Below are positions 8,587 through 16,051 of a DNA stretch of 64,000 bases, piece by piece. The stretch covers positions 124,001-188,000 of the forward strand of contig NZ_JACHOP010000004.1 in NCBI RefSeq assembly GCF_014199935.1, given 5' to 3'. Each line of letters opens with the position of its first letter. The stretch's first letter is position 1. The translations under genes were made by a program, and so were the position numbers. Source of the stretch: Methylorubrum rhodinum. GTDB taxonomy: Bacteria; Pseudomonadota; Alphaproteobacteria; Rhizobiales; Beijerinckiaceae. The notes under the pieces are model-generated. The model had not been told where the DNA came from, made no database searches, and saw nothing but the letters and a program-made list of their open reading frames with translations.

Positions 8587-9140
8587 GGCAGGCTCCGCGC
8601 CCGCAGACACTCAAGAATCCGCTCGAAGGTCTCGGGCCGGTCGAGCGCGCGGGCCAGCACCACCGCACCCTGGATGCCGCCGACGATGTCCTCGGCGAGC
8701 GCCGTGGTAGTCTCCGGCGGATGGCCGACGCGGGTCAGAGCCCCGGTCAGCGCCTCGACCCACAGGGCGAAGTAGCGCCGCAAAGCCTGCCCGAACCGGT
8801 CGCGGGCGTCGCTCAGGCTCAGCGCGCCGACGAGGCAGACGCGCCGGCCCGAGCGGAAATAGTCGGTCACCGTCGTGAACATCGCGGCAATCGCCGCGGC
8901 CGGATCGTCGGCCTGTCGCAGGGGGGCGAAGACGTGGGCCTCGAACCACGTCTCGATCTCGGCCAGCACCGCCTCGACCATCGCGGCCTTTCCGCCGGGG
9001 AAGAAGTGGTAGAGGCTGCCCTTGCCGAGCCCTGTCGCCGTCGCGATCAGCGACAGGCTCGCGCCCTCGTAGCCGTGCTCGCGAAAGGTCTCGGCGAGCA
9101 CGGGCAGGAGGTCGTTCCGCTGGGCGATCGCGCGGGCCAC
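8556..9140 (-). CDS. TetR/AcrR family transcriptional regulator
   Basis: 194 residues. The N-terminal TetR helix-turn-helix is visible as EGASLSLIATATGLGKGSLYHFFPGGKAAMVEAVL (residues about 26-60); the C-terminal ligand domain resembles the TetR_C regulators (YxR/LmrA-like) that sense small organic compounds. It starts with GTG at 9140, one base after the stop of the upstream DUF1348 gene, so the two are probably translationally coupled. It most likely represses its own operon through the tandem palindromes at 9616-9678; that link is inferred from position. Confidence 0.9.
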   Translation of the reverse strand: MARAIAQRNDLLPVLAETFREHGYEGASLSLIATATGLGKGSLYHFFPGGKAAMVEAVLAEIETWFEAHVFAPLRQADDPAAAIAAMFTTVTDYFRSGRRVCLVGALSLSDARDRFGQALRRYFALWVEALTGALTRVGHPPETTTALAEDIVGGIQGAVVLARALDRPETFERILECLRARSLPQRQAAGAAP

Positions 9141-9141
9141 G

Positions 9142-9606
9142 CTACAGGCCGAGATCGCTCAGCGACGGATGGTCGTCCGGCCGGCGGCCGAGCGGCCAAT
9201 GATACTTGCGGTCGGCTTCGGCGATCGGCAGGTCGTTGATCGATGCGATGCGGCGGGCCATCAGCCCGGCCTCGTCGAACTCCCAGTTCTCGTTGCCGTA
9301 GGAGCGGAACCACTGGCCGCTGTCGTCGCGCCATTCATAGGCGAAGCGCACGGCGATCCGGTTGCCCTCGTGCGCCCACACATCCTTGATCAGGCGATAA
9401 TCGAGTTCGCGCGCCCACTTGCGGGTGAGGAAGGCGGCGATGGCGTCGCGGCCCTGAATGAACTCGGCGCGGTTCCGCCACACGCTGTCGGGGGTGTAGG
9501 CGAGCGCGACCTTGTGTGGATCGCGGCTGTTCCAGGCGTCCTCGGCCATACGGGCCTTCTGCGCGGCGGTCTCGGCGGTGAAGGGGGGCAGCGGCGGGCG
9601 TGACAT
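9142..9606 (-). CDS. DUF1348 (nuclear transport factor 2-like) family protein
   Basis: 154 residues of an NTF2-like alpha+beta cone fold, recognisable from [43 protein letters not shown] and the aromatic stretch [23 protein letters not shown]. Members bind or transform small hydrophobic ligands, but no reaction is established for this family. It is the first gene of a two-gene operon with the TetR regulator, under the three-palindrome operator array just upstream, suggesting an inducible detoxification or redox role. Confidence 0.88.
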   Translation of the reverse strand: MSRPPLPPFTAETAAQKARMAEDAWNSRDPHKVALAYTPDSVWRNRAEFIQGRDAIAAFLTRKWARELDYRLIKDVWAHEGNRIAVRFAYEWRDDSGQWFRSYGNENWEFDEAGLMARRIASINDLPIAEADRKYHWPLGRRPDDHPSLSDLGL

Positions 9607-9615
9607 GCGGGGCTC

Positions 9616-9678
9616 CGTACCGATCGGTCAAGTATGTACCGATCGGTACATTTTTCTGAGTATGTACCGATCGGTACA
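9616..9678 (-). promoter_or_regulatory. Tandem TetR-type operators (three palindromes) upstream of the DUF1348-tetR operon
   Basis: The palindrome TGTACCGATCGGTACA occurs perfectly at 9635-9650 and 9663-9678, and a partial copy (CGTACCGATCGGTCA) at 9616-9630. Centres are 19 and 28 bp apart, and the two perfect copies lie in a 28-bp direct repeat that includes TTTTTCTGAG. The first copy begins 10 bp from the DUF1348 start codon. This is the usual layout of an autoregulated TetR operon. Confidence 0.75.
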
Positions 9679-9790
9679 TTTTTCTGAGGATGCCTGCAAC
9701 CGTGACGGACCGTGAGCGCGCAAGCACCGTCGGGGATGCATCGGCCAGCGACGGGCCGGTCGAGGAATGGATTGCCTGATCGATTACCTG

Positions 9791-9808
9791 GATATATATC
9801 TTGATATG
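9791..9808 (+). promoter_or_regulatory. AT-rich palindromic candidate operator upstream of the ABM-marR pair
   Basis: GATATATATC (9791-9800), a perfect palindrome, is followed at once by TTGATATG, an additional half-site. It lies 30 bp upstream of the ABM start codon and stands out in a GC-rich genome. MarR proteins often bind such AT-rich palindromes to control themselves and an adjacent enzyme gene. Assignment is by position only. Confidence 0.4.
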
Positions 9809-9829
9809 TTATGGAAGGGAGAGGGTTCC

Positions 9830-10117
9830 ATGCCGCTCGCAATCTTTGCCACCATCACGCCCAAGCCGGAGCACCTGCCGGACGCCGTGGCGGCAATCGA
9901 GGAGATTGTGGCCGCAACTCGGGCCGACGATGGCTGTCTGCGCTTCGATCTCCATCGCGGGATCGATACGGGACAGCTCCACATATACGAGATTTGGGCT
10001 GATCGGACCGCCTTCGACCATCATCACGCCCAGTCCTACACCCAGGCGGTGTTTCGGCGATATGACGCTTGGCTGGCCCAACCAGTCGAGCTCACGTTCC
10101 TGCAGCCCGTGGCGTGA
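9830..10117 (+). CDS. Antibiotic biosynthesis monooxygenase (ABM)-fold protein
   Basis: 95 residues of a ferredoxin-like dimeric alpha/beta barrel, seen in IFATITPKPEHLPDAVAAI, DDGCLRFDLHRGIDTG, IYEIWADRTAFDHHHAQSY and the terminal PVELTFLQPVA. Relatives include quinol monooxygenases (YgiN) and LsrG-type proteins; substrate unknown. The ATG at 9830 follows a GGGAGAGGG ribosome site. The frame opens at 9767, but that leader lacks family similarity and covers the candidate operator. The marR gene begins 15 nt downstream, suggesting a quinone or electrophile-responsive pair. Confidence 0.87.
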   Translation: MPLAIFATITPKPEHLPDAVAAIEEIVAATRADDGCLRFDLHRGIDTGQLHIYEIWADRTAFDHHHAQSYTQAVFRRYDAWLAQPVELTFLQPVA

Positions 10118-10132
10118 TCCGACGACGAGGGT

Positions 10133-10579
10133 ATGCGCGTGTTCTTCCTGAAAGACCTCCCGTCGCAACAGATGGTCCAAGGCTATGCCGAGGCCCATGG
10201 CGTCGAGACGGAAACGATCGCGTCGGGCCTTGCCATGATGCGCCGGGCGAGTCTGATGATCCGGCGATTGGAAAGCTACTTCAGCGAACGGGGTCTATCG
10301 CAGTTGCGCTTCCTGGTCCTGATCGTCATCGACCGTGAGCCCGACCGCGACACGCTGACCGTCGGCGAACTCACCGAACGCCTGGACGTCGCCGGCCCCG
10401 TCGTCGCGCGAACGTTGCGCCTCCTGCTCGAAGATGGGTTGATCGCCCAGGCCAAGGATAGCCGCGATGCCAGGGTCAAGCATGTCGGCTTGACGGGGAT
10501 CGGAAAGGAGACGCTCGACGCGCTGCTTCCCGGATACTTGGCCATCATCGCCGAGGAAATGCAAAAGCCTCTTCGATAG
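10133..10579 (+). CDS. MarR family winged-helix regulator
   Basis: 148 residues. The MarR winged helix is recognisable in LSQLRFLVLIVIDREPDRDTLTVGELTERLDVAGPVVARTLRLLLEDGLIAQAKDSRDARVKHVGLT, including the D-R/D-x-R-x-K wing pattern. The N-terminal helix and C-terminal AIIAEEMQKPLR would form the dimer interface. Co-directional with the ABM gene and probably its autoregulated repressor. A Met at 10172 is an alternative start. Confidence 0.88.
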   Translation: MRVFFLKDLPSQQMVQGYAEAHGVETETIASGLAMMRRASLMIRRLESYFSERGLSQLRFLVLIVIDREPDRDTLTVGELTERLDVAGPVVARTLRLLLEDGLIAQAKDSRDARVKHVGLTGIGKETLDALLPGYLAIIAEEMQKPLR

Positions 10580-10617
10580 AGGCGGTACGCCCCTGCCGCG
10601 GGCATGGCCGAAACGAC

Positions 10618-11478
10618 CTACAGCCCGAACCGCGCCCAGGCGGCCCGCGCCTCGGCGGCAGCGAGCGTCGCGTCGGGCAGGTCGGCCAAGGTCTGGCCCG
10701 GCGTCGAGCGCCGCAGCAGGCGGGCGAGCAGCGAGCCGCGGGTCTCCGGCACGACGTGCAGTTCGACCTTCTCGCCGTAGCGCTCGCGCAGGGTCCCACG
10801 CAGGTCTCCCACCGAATCAGCGAGGCCGAGCGCCACCGCCTTTCGACCGGTCCAGACCGCGCCGGTGAAAAGGTTCTGGCCCGCATCGAGCCCTGGCCGG
10901 CGGGCGCGCACGAGGCCGGTGAACAGGTCCTGCACGTCGGCCTGCAGCTCTTTCAGGCGGGCGACGTCCTCGGGGTTCTCGGGGCGGAACGGGTCGAGCA
11001 TCGCCTTGGCCTCGCCCTGCGTATGCACGCGCCGTTCGATGCCGATGCGCTCGATCAGCCGGTCGAAGCCGAAGCCCGCCGAGACGACGCCGATGGAGCC
11101 GACGATAGAGGCCGGGTCGGCGACGATCTCGTCGGCCGCGCAGGCGATCATGTAGCCGCCGGAGGCCGCCGCATCCTCGACGAAGGCGAAGACCTTCAAC
11201 TCTTTCTCTTCGGCGAGCGCCCGGATGCGCTTGAAGATCAGGTGCGACTGCACCGGCGAGCCGCCGGGCGAGTTGACGATCAGCGCCACCGCCGCGAGGC
11301 GGGGCATCGCGAAGGCCCGCTCCAGGCTCGGCGCCACGGAGCCGATCGACAGGCCGGGCCGGATTGGCGAGACCGCGCCGATCACCCCGCTGAGCCGCAC
11401 CACCGCGACCCGCGGCGTCTCCGTACGGAAACGGCGCGGCAGGAGGAAGCGAAGGCTTTCGGGCAGGCGAAACGGCAT
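10618..11478 (-). CDS. S49 family signal-peptide peptidase (SppA-like)
   Basis: 286 residues, the size of the short SppA/SohB-type serine peptidases. VAVVRLSGVIGA opens the fold; NSPGGSPVQSHLIFKRIR and the nucleophile-bearing AASGGYMIACAADEIVADPASIVGSIGV match the S49 core (Ser in ASGG), and the lysine general base is probably in THTQGEAKAML-type context (QGEAKAMLDPF here). No clear N-terminal transmembrane helix is present, unlike E. coli SppA, so it may be peripheral. It would digest leftover signal peptides. Divergent from the YWRPR protein gene. Confidence 0.9.
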   Translation of the reverse strand: MPFRLPESLRFLLPRRFRTETPRVAVVRLSGVIGAVSPIRPGLSIGSVAPSLERAFAMPRLAAVALIVNSPGGSPVQSHLIFKRIRALAEEKELKVFAFVEDAAASGGYMIACAADEIVADPASIVGSIGVVSAGFGFDRLIERIGIERRVHTQGEAKAMLDPFRPENPEDVARLKELQADVQDLFTGLVRARRPGLDAGQNLFTGAVWTGRKAVALGLADSVGDLRGTLRERYGEKVELHVVPETRGSLLARLLRRSTPGQTLADLPDATLAAAEARAAWARFGL

Positions 11479-11727
11479 GAACGGCTCGGCGGCGAACGCG
11501 AGGGCGGCGGGGCGCCGCTCCGGGGATGCACCTCGTTAACAGGAGGCCGAATCGCGATCCATCGGGCCGGTTCCCCCGGCATCGATCACGAAGCCGAACA
11601 CCGGAGAACCAAACTCGGCCGCAGGACGTTCCTCCGAGCCGTCTCCGGACGTCGTCGCGGGCGCGGCCGGGCCGCGATCCGTCCGCGCGCGTCCGCTCCA
11701 ACGGGACGGAACGGAGGGAATCGTACG

Positions 11728-12069
11728 ATGCGTCTCCTACGTTTGTTCATCCTGGCATTCGGGATGCTCGGCGGGCTCGCCGGGCTGAACGCCACCGCGC
11801 AGGCCGCGCCGCTTCCGGTCTCGCCGATCACGGGTCAGTCCGCCGAGGCGCCGCTCGTCGCCAAGGCCTATTACTACGGCTATCGCCGCCACTACTGGCG
11901 CCCGCGGGTCTACTACCGTCCGGTCTACTGGCGTCCGCGCCACTACTATCGCCGTCACTACTGGCGCCCGCGGCCCTATTATCGCCGCCATTACTGGCGT
12001 CCGCGGCCATACTGGCATCGCCGCCATCACTGGCACCGGCGCCACTTCTGGCACCGCCGCTTCTATTGA
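11728..12069 (+). CDS. Secreted Tyr/Trp/Arg/His-rich repeat protein (YWRPR repeats)
   Basis: 113 residues: a signal peptide (MRLLRLFILAFGMLGGLAG...AQAAP, cleavage near 29), a short linker, then from about residue 50 a run of HYWRPR / YYRR units, finishing with WHRRH units. The mature half is almost only Tyr, Trp, Arg, His and Pro, with no acidic residues, so it is strongly cationic and aromatic. No catalytic motif. Short basic secreted proteins of this type occur in Rhizobiales without known function; binding to the outer surface, polysaccharide or metal is a guess. GGAGGG precedes the ATG and a terminator follows at 12081. Confidence 0.8.
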   Translation: MRLLRLFILAFGMLGGLAGLNATAQAAPLPVSPITGQSAEAPLVAKAYYYGYRRHYWRPRVYYRPVYWRPRHYYRRHYWRPRPYYRRHYWRPRPYWHRRHHWHRRHFWHRRFY

Positions 12070-12080
12070 GCCGCCATCCG

Positions 12081-12107
12081 AGGGGTGCCCGTCCGGGCAC
12101 CCCTTTC
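12081..12107 (+). terminator. Rho-independent terminator after the YWRPR gene
   Basis: GGGGTGCCC (12082-12090) pairs with GGGCACCCC (12095-12103) around a GTCC loop, followed by TTTC. It lies 12 nt past the stop codon and abuts the 3' end of the convergent methyltransferase gene. Confidence 0.75.
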
Positions 12108-12881
12108 TCATGTCCGCCCATGCAAAGCCTCGGCCTCCGGCGTGAAGCGCCCGTCGGCCTCCTGCAGCACCAGTGGCGGCAGCAGCCGGAACGGCGCGCG
12201 GCTGCCCTTCCTCCCCGCGATCAGCACGCGGATCGCCGGCCGCTCCGCCCGCGCATGGACCGGGCGCACGGCGCAATCGCCGAACCGCCCCTTGAGCGCG
12301 TCGAGGCAGGCCGGCAGGGCGTCGGCCCGGTGGATCAGCCCGATCCGCCCGTCCGGCCGGGCGAGGTCGGCGCAGGCCCGCATCCAGGTCTCGAGCCCGC
12401 CCGCGTCCGGGAAGGCGTGGGCGGCGGCCCGGCCGGCGTCGGGCGAGGCACGGTGTCCCGGTCCCTCGAAGAAGGGCGGGTTGGTCAGCACGAGATCGGC
12501 GCTGTTGGGCGCCAGCCCCGCGGCGCGGCGGGCAATGCCCGACGCGAGCAGGTCGGCCTCGATCACCGAGACCCGCGCGTCGAGCCCGTTGGCGGCGGCG
12601 TTCTCCCGCGCCAGCGCGGCGAGCGCGGGATCGCGCTCCACCAGCACCACGCGGCACTCGGGTGAGAGGTGCGCGACGGCGAGGCCGACCGCGCCGGTCG
12701 CCGCGCCGAGATCGTAGACCGTCCCCCCCGGCTCCGGCGCGAGCCACCGGGCGAGCAGCACCGCATCGGTGCCGGCGCGATGCGCCCCGCGGGGCGGCTG
12801 ATGCAGCAGCAGGGCGTCGCCGAGGAAGCGGTCGGGTTCAGCCGCGGGGATCATCGCGCAGTTCGGAGGCGAGGCCAGCAT
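12108..12881 (-). CDS. tRNA1(Val) N6-adenine methyltransferase-like protein (TrmN6/YfiC family)
   Basis: 257 residues with a class I SAM-binding fold: YDLGAATGAVGLAVA (motif I), VVLVERDPALAALARENAA (motif II acidic residue) and LVLTNPPFFEGPGHR, the NPPF motif of N6-adenine or glutamine N-methyltransferases. The opening DRFLGDALLLHQPPRGAHRAGTDAVLLA is characteristic of the YfiC/TrmN6 family, which methylates A37 of tRNA1-Val. A start at 12854 (MIPAAEPD) is also possible; either way the gene overlaps the end of the upstream DUF2007 gene, so the two probably form an operon. Confidence 0.88.
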   Translation of the reverse strand: MLASPPNCAMIPAAEPDRFLGDALLLHQPPRGAHRAGTDAVLLARWLAPEPGGTVYDLGAATGAVGLAVAHLSPECRVVLVERDPALAALARENAAANGLDARVSVIEADLLASGIARRAAGLAPNSADLVLTNPPFFEGPGHRASPDAGRAAAHAFPDAGGLETWMRACADLARPDGRIGLIHRADALPACLDALKGRFGDCAVRPVHARAERPAIRVLIAGRKGSRAPFRLLPPLVLQEADGRFTPEAEALHGRT

Positions 12882-13071
12882 CCGTCAGGATGCGCCGCGC
12901 CTGGGCGGCATGGTCGTCCGGCACCAGCAGGCGTCGCCCGAAGGCCCCGATCGAGCCTTCCAGCGCATTCATGTGCTCGTCGGCGACGAGCAGCGGGATT
13001 TGCGCCCCCTCCAGCAGCGAGCGGGCGAAGCCGATCAGGACGATGTCGTTGCTGCGGATGAGTTCCGTCAC
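12838..13071 (-). CDS. DUF2007 domain-containing protein (putative signal-transducing)
   Basis: 77 residues beginning with GTG at 13071: VTELIRSNDIVLIGFARSLLEGAQIPLLVADEHM. This matches the DUF2007 ferredoxin-like small domain, including ARRILTDAG near the end. The reading frame is open to 13479, but the upstream part is Arg/Pro low-complexity. It overlaps the start of the TrmN6-like gene and is divergent from the polyprenyl synthase gene. In many alphaproteobacteria this trio is adjacent. Function unknown. Confidence 0.82.
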   Translation of the reverse strand: MTELIRSNDIVLIGFARSLLEGAQIPLLVADEHMNALEGSIGAFGRRLLVPDDHAAQARRILTDAGLASELRDDPRG

Positions 13072-13300
13072 GGGGCCCGTGCCTGCCTTCCGGCCGTCTT
13101 GCAACCGGCCGCGTTGCCACCGGCCTTCTTGGGCCGTGGCCTTCCCTATAGCATTGTCGCCGAAAGGGAGAGGGATGCCCGCGGCGCGGATGTCGCGCGG
13201 CGCGGGCGCGTGTTGCGATGCCGGCGGCCGCATGCGAGAGGGGGCGCCACGGGGAAGAGGGGCCGGCGCCGCGCCGGCACGCCATCCGGAGGCTCCGCGC

Positions 13301-14323
13301 TTGGGCGTCGTCGTTCCGTTCGAAGAAGGCCGCACCGATCCGGAGGCGAGCCTCGACGACCTCGTCCGCCTCGTCGCGGGCGGGATGGAGCGGGTCAACA
13401 CCACGATCCTGTCGCGCACCGGCTCGGACGTCGCGATGATCCCCGAGGTCGCCAACCATCTGATCGACTCGGGCGGCAAGCGCCTGCGGCCGATCCTGAC
13501 GCTGGCCTGCGCCGACCTCGCCGGCTACGCGGGCGGGGACGGGGCGGTGAAGCTCGCGGCGGCCGTCGAGTTCATGCACACCGCGACCCTGCTGCACGAC
13601 GACGTCGTCGACGAGAGCGACATGCGCCGCGGGCGCGTCGCCGCCCGCATCAAGTGGGGCAACGAGGCGAGCGTTCTCGTCGGCGACTTCCTGCTCGGCC
13701 AGGCCTTCCGCATGATGGTCGAGGTGGGCAGCTTGCGCGCCCTCGACATCCTGTCCTCGGCCGCCACCGTGATCGCCGAGGGCGAGGTGATGCAGCTCAC
13801 CGCCGCCAAGAACACCGAGACCTCGGAAGAGGAATACCTCGCCGTCATCCGCGGCAAGACGGCGGAACTGTTCGCCGCCGCCTGCGAGGTCGGCCCCGTG
13901 CTGGCCGAACGGCCGGAGGCCGAGCAGGCGGCCTGCCGCGCCTACGGCATGAACCTCGGCATCGCCTTCCAGCTCATCGACGACGTGCTCGATTACGGCG
14001 GCACCAGCGCCGCGCTGGGCAAGAACGTCGGCGACGATTTTCGCGAGGGCAAGATCACCCTGCCGATCGTGCTGGCCTTGCGCCGTGCCTCCGACGAGGA
14101 GCGGATGTTTTGGCGCCGCACGCTGGAGCGCGAGGAACTGGCCGAGGGCGATCTCGAACAGGCGCTGGCGATCCTGCGGCGCCACCGCGCGCTGGAAGAC
14201 ACGATGGAGCGCGCCCGCCATTACGGCGACGCCGCCCGCTCGGCGCTGGACGTTTTTTCGGGCGGCCCGGTGAAGGCGGCCCTGCTCCAGGCGGTCGATT
14301 TCTGCATCGCCCGCGCGCACTAA
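13301..14323 (+). CDS. ispB: Polyprenyl diphosphate synthase (octaprenyl/decaprenyl-PP synthase)
   Basis: 340 residues. The first Asp-rich motif LLHDDVVDESDMRRG, the GGKRLRP substrate-binding block, GDFLLGQAF and the second Asp-rich motif QLIDDVLDYGG are all present, so it is a trans-isoprenyl diphosphate synthase. It probably makes the C45-C50 side chain of ubiquinone by condensing IPP onto an allylic diphosphate. I chose the TTG at 13301, 8 nt after CGGAGG, giving a natural GVVVPFEEGRTDPEASLDDL start. An ATG at 13232 would add 23 residues of Gly/Ala/Arg low complexity. Confidence 0.92.
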   Translation: MGVVVPFEEGRTDPEASLDDLVRLVAGGMERVNTTILSRTGSDVAMIPEVANHLIDSGGKRLRPILTLACADLAGYAGGDGAVKLAAAVEFMHTATLLHDDVVDESDMRRGRVAARIKWGNEASVLVGDFLLGQAFRMMVEVGSLRALDILSSAATVIAEGEVMQLTAAKNTETSEEEYLAVIRGKTAELFAAACEVGPVLAERPEAEQAACRAYGMNLGIAFQLIDDVLDYGGTSAALGKNVGDDFREGKITLPIVLALRRASDEERMFWRRTLEREELAEGDLEQALAILRRHRALEDTMERARHYGDAARSALDVFSGGPVKAALLQAVDFCIARAH

Positions 14324-14336
14324 CGCTTCCAGTATC

Positions 14337-15266
14337 GTGACCGGCGCGGTGGTCCTGGCTCTGCTGCCGGTCGTCCTCCTGATCGCGCTCGGGATGGGGC
14401 TGCGGAGGGGCGGCTTCCTCGACGCCGCGTTCTGGGCGGGGGCCGAGCGGCTCGCCTATTTCGTGCTGCTGCCGAGCCTGTTCTTCCACGGCCTCGCCAC
14501 CGCGCAGCTCGACGCGCTGCCTGTGGCCGACCTCGCCCTGACCCTGATCGTCGCGACGAGCGCGGTCGCCGGCCTCGTCCTGGCCCTGCGGCCGCTCCTG
14601 CGGATCGACGGCCCGGCCTTCACCTCGGTGTTCCAGGGCGCCATCCGCTTCAACAATTATGTCGGGGTTACGCTCGCCGCGGGCCTCTTCGGGGGCAAGG
14701 GCATCGCGCTGTCCGCCATCTGCAACGCGGCGATCGTGCCGACGGTCAACATCCTCTGCGTGATGGTGTTCGCGCGCCACGGCTCGGCCCGGCCGACCGG
14801 CCTCGGCATCGCCCGGCAGATCGTGACGAACCCTCTGGTCGTCTCCTCGCTCGCCGGGATCGGTTTCCGGCTGCTCGGGCTCCACCTGCCGCCGGGGCTG
14901 GAGCCGGCGCTCCGCACGCTCGGCGCCGCCTCGCTGCCGTTGGGCCTGCTCTGCATCGGCGCGGCGCTCGAATTCGGCGCGGTGCGGGCCTGGATCCGGC
15001 CGATCGCGGCGGCGTCCGCCGTCAAGTTCCTGGCGATGCCGCTCGCCACGGTCCTGATCGCCCTGGCGCTCGGCCTGAGCGGACCGGCGCTGACCGTCGC
15101 GCTCCTCTTCCAGGTGCTGCCGACAGCCTCTTCGTCCTACATCATGGCGCGCCAGCTCGGCGGCGACGCGCCCCTGATGGCCGGCATCGTCGCGGCGCAG
15201 ACCCTGCTGGCGCTCGCCGCGATCCCGCTGGTGCTGTCGGTGATCGCGCTGGCCGTGCCGCTTTGA
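14337..15266 (+). CDS. AEC family permease (auxin efflux carrier-like)
   Basis: 309 residues, starting with GTG 13 nt after the polyprenyl synthase stop. About ten hydrophobic segments are evident in two five-helix halves (for example VVLALLPVVLLIALGMGLR, LPLGLLCIGAALEFG and LALAAIPLVLSVIALAV). The FVLLPSLFFHGLA and FNNYVG segments resemble the AEC/mae1 carriers that export organic acids or auxin-like compounds. Substrate unknown. It converges with flgH, with 11 nt between them. Confidence 0.88.
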   Translation: MTGAVVLALLPVVLLIALGMGLRRGGFLDAAFWAGAERLAYFVLLPSLFFHGLATAQLDALPVADLALTLIVATSAVAGLVLALRPLLRIDGPAFTSVFQGAIRFNNYVGVTLAAGLFGGKGIALSAICNAAIVPTVNILCVMVFARHGSARPTGLGIARQIVTNPLVVSSLAGIGFRLLGLHLPPGLEPALRTLGAASLPLGLLCIGAALEFGAVRAWIRPIAAASAVKFLAMPLATVLIALALGLSGPALTVALLFQVLPTASSSYIMARQLGGDAPLMAGIVAAQTLLALAAIPLVLSVIALAVPL

Positions 15267-15277
15267 CGCGTCGGCCG

Positions 15278-16051
15278 TCAGAACGGCAACAGAATGTCCA
15301 CCAATTGCTGGCCGTAGCGCGGCTGCTGCACGTCGGTGATCTGGCCGCGGCCGCCATAGGCGATGCGGGCCTGGGCGATCTTCGACGAGTCGATGGTGTT
15401 GTCCGACTCGATGTCCTCGGGGCGGACCACGCCGGCGACGATCAGCTCGCGCACCTCGAAATTGATGCGGATCTCCTGCTTGCCCTCGACCACGAGGTTG
15501 CCGTTGGGCAGCACCTGATTGACCACCGCGGCGATGTTGGTCGTCACCGTCTCGGCCCGCTGCACCGAGCCGGCACCGTCGCTCGACGAGGTCGAGGAGC
15601 CGGTGACCAGCTTGCCCGGCGTGATGCCGGCGGCGGCGATGGCCGCGCTGCTCTCCAGGCCGAAGGCGTTGGGAAGGCCGAGCCCTTCCGCGTTCGAGCG
15701 CGAGCGCTTGGTCTCGTTGTTGAGGTTGGCCCGGTCGGTGACGTTGACCTTCACGGTCAGGAGGTCGCCGATCCGCGCGGCGCGCTGGTCCTTGAAGAAG
15801 GCCCGCGAACCGGTGCGCCATAGCGAGTTCGGCGCGTAGCTCACCGGCTGGATGTCCGGCATCGCCATCCGCACCGGCTTGTAGCCGGGCTGGCTGGTCG
15901 GGTCCTCGATCGCCGACAGCGTCGGCGTCGCGCCGATCTGCGTAAGGCGGTCGGCGGTGTTGCAGGCGGCCAGCGGCGCGATCGTGGCGGCGGCAAGCAG
16001 GAGGCGGGAGAGGCGAGGGGCCATCGGACGGGACGCCTTACAGGAGAACAT
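15278..16051 (-). CDS. flgH: Flagellar L-ring protein FlgH
   Basis: 257 residues. The lipoprotein signal ends in LAAC (Cys about residue 30), anchoring the outer-membrane L-ring of the basal body. Family landmarks follow: SLWRTGSRAFFKDQRAARIGDLLTV, the VTTNIAAVVNQVLPNGNLVVEGKQEI block and a terminal QQPRYGQQLVDILLPF. The start ATG at 16051 shares bases with the flgA stop (TGATG), indicating coupling. A Met at 16024 (MAPRLSRLL) would give a more standard signal peptide. Last gene of flgF-flgG-flgA-flgH. Confidence 0.94.
   Translation of the reverse strand: MFSCKASRPMAPRLSRLLLAAATIAPLAACNTADRLTQIGATPTLSAIEDPTSQPGYKPVRMAMPDIQPVSYAPNSLWRTGSRAFFKDQRAARIGDLLTVKVNVTDRANLNNETKRSRSNAEGLGLPNAFGLESSAAIAAAGITPGKLVTGSSTSSSDGAGSVQRAETVTTNIAAVVNQVLPNGNLVVEGKQEIRINFEVRELIVAGVVRPEDIESDNTIDSSKIAQARIAYGGRGQITDVQQPRYGQQLVDILLPF

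Noticed and set aside
9616..9678. Tandem 28-bp repeat considered as an iteron-type origin
   Set aside because: Only two to three copies, no replication initiator gene or AT-rich melting region, and palindromes fit a TetR operator beside tetR.
11870..12066. Tandem repeats in the YWRPR gene considered as a CRISPR-like array
   Set aside because: Repeat units are short, irregular, in frame and coding; there are no spacers.
14055..15821. 588-codon minus-strand frame over the polyprenyl synthase, AEC and flgH region
   Set aside because: Low-complexity Arg/Gln/Gly-rich translation antisense to two membrane or enzyme genes with clear families.
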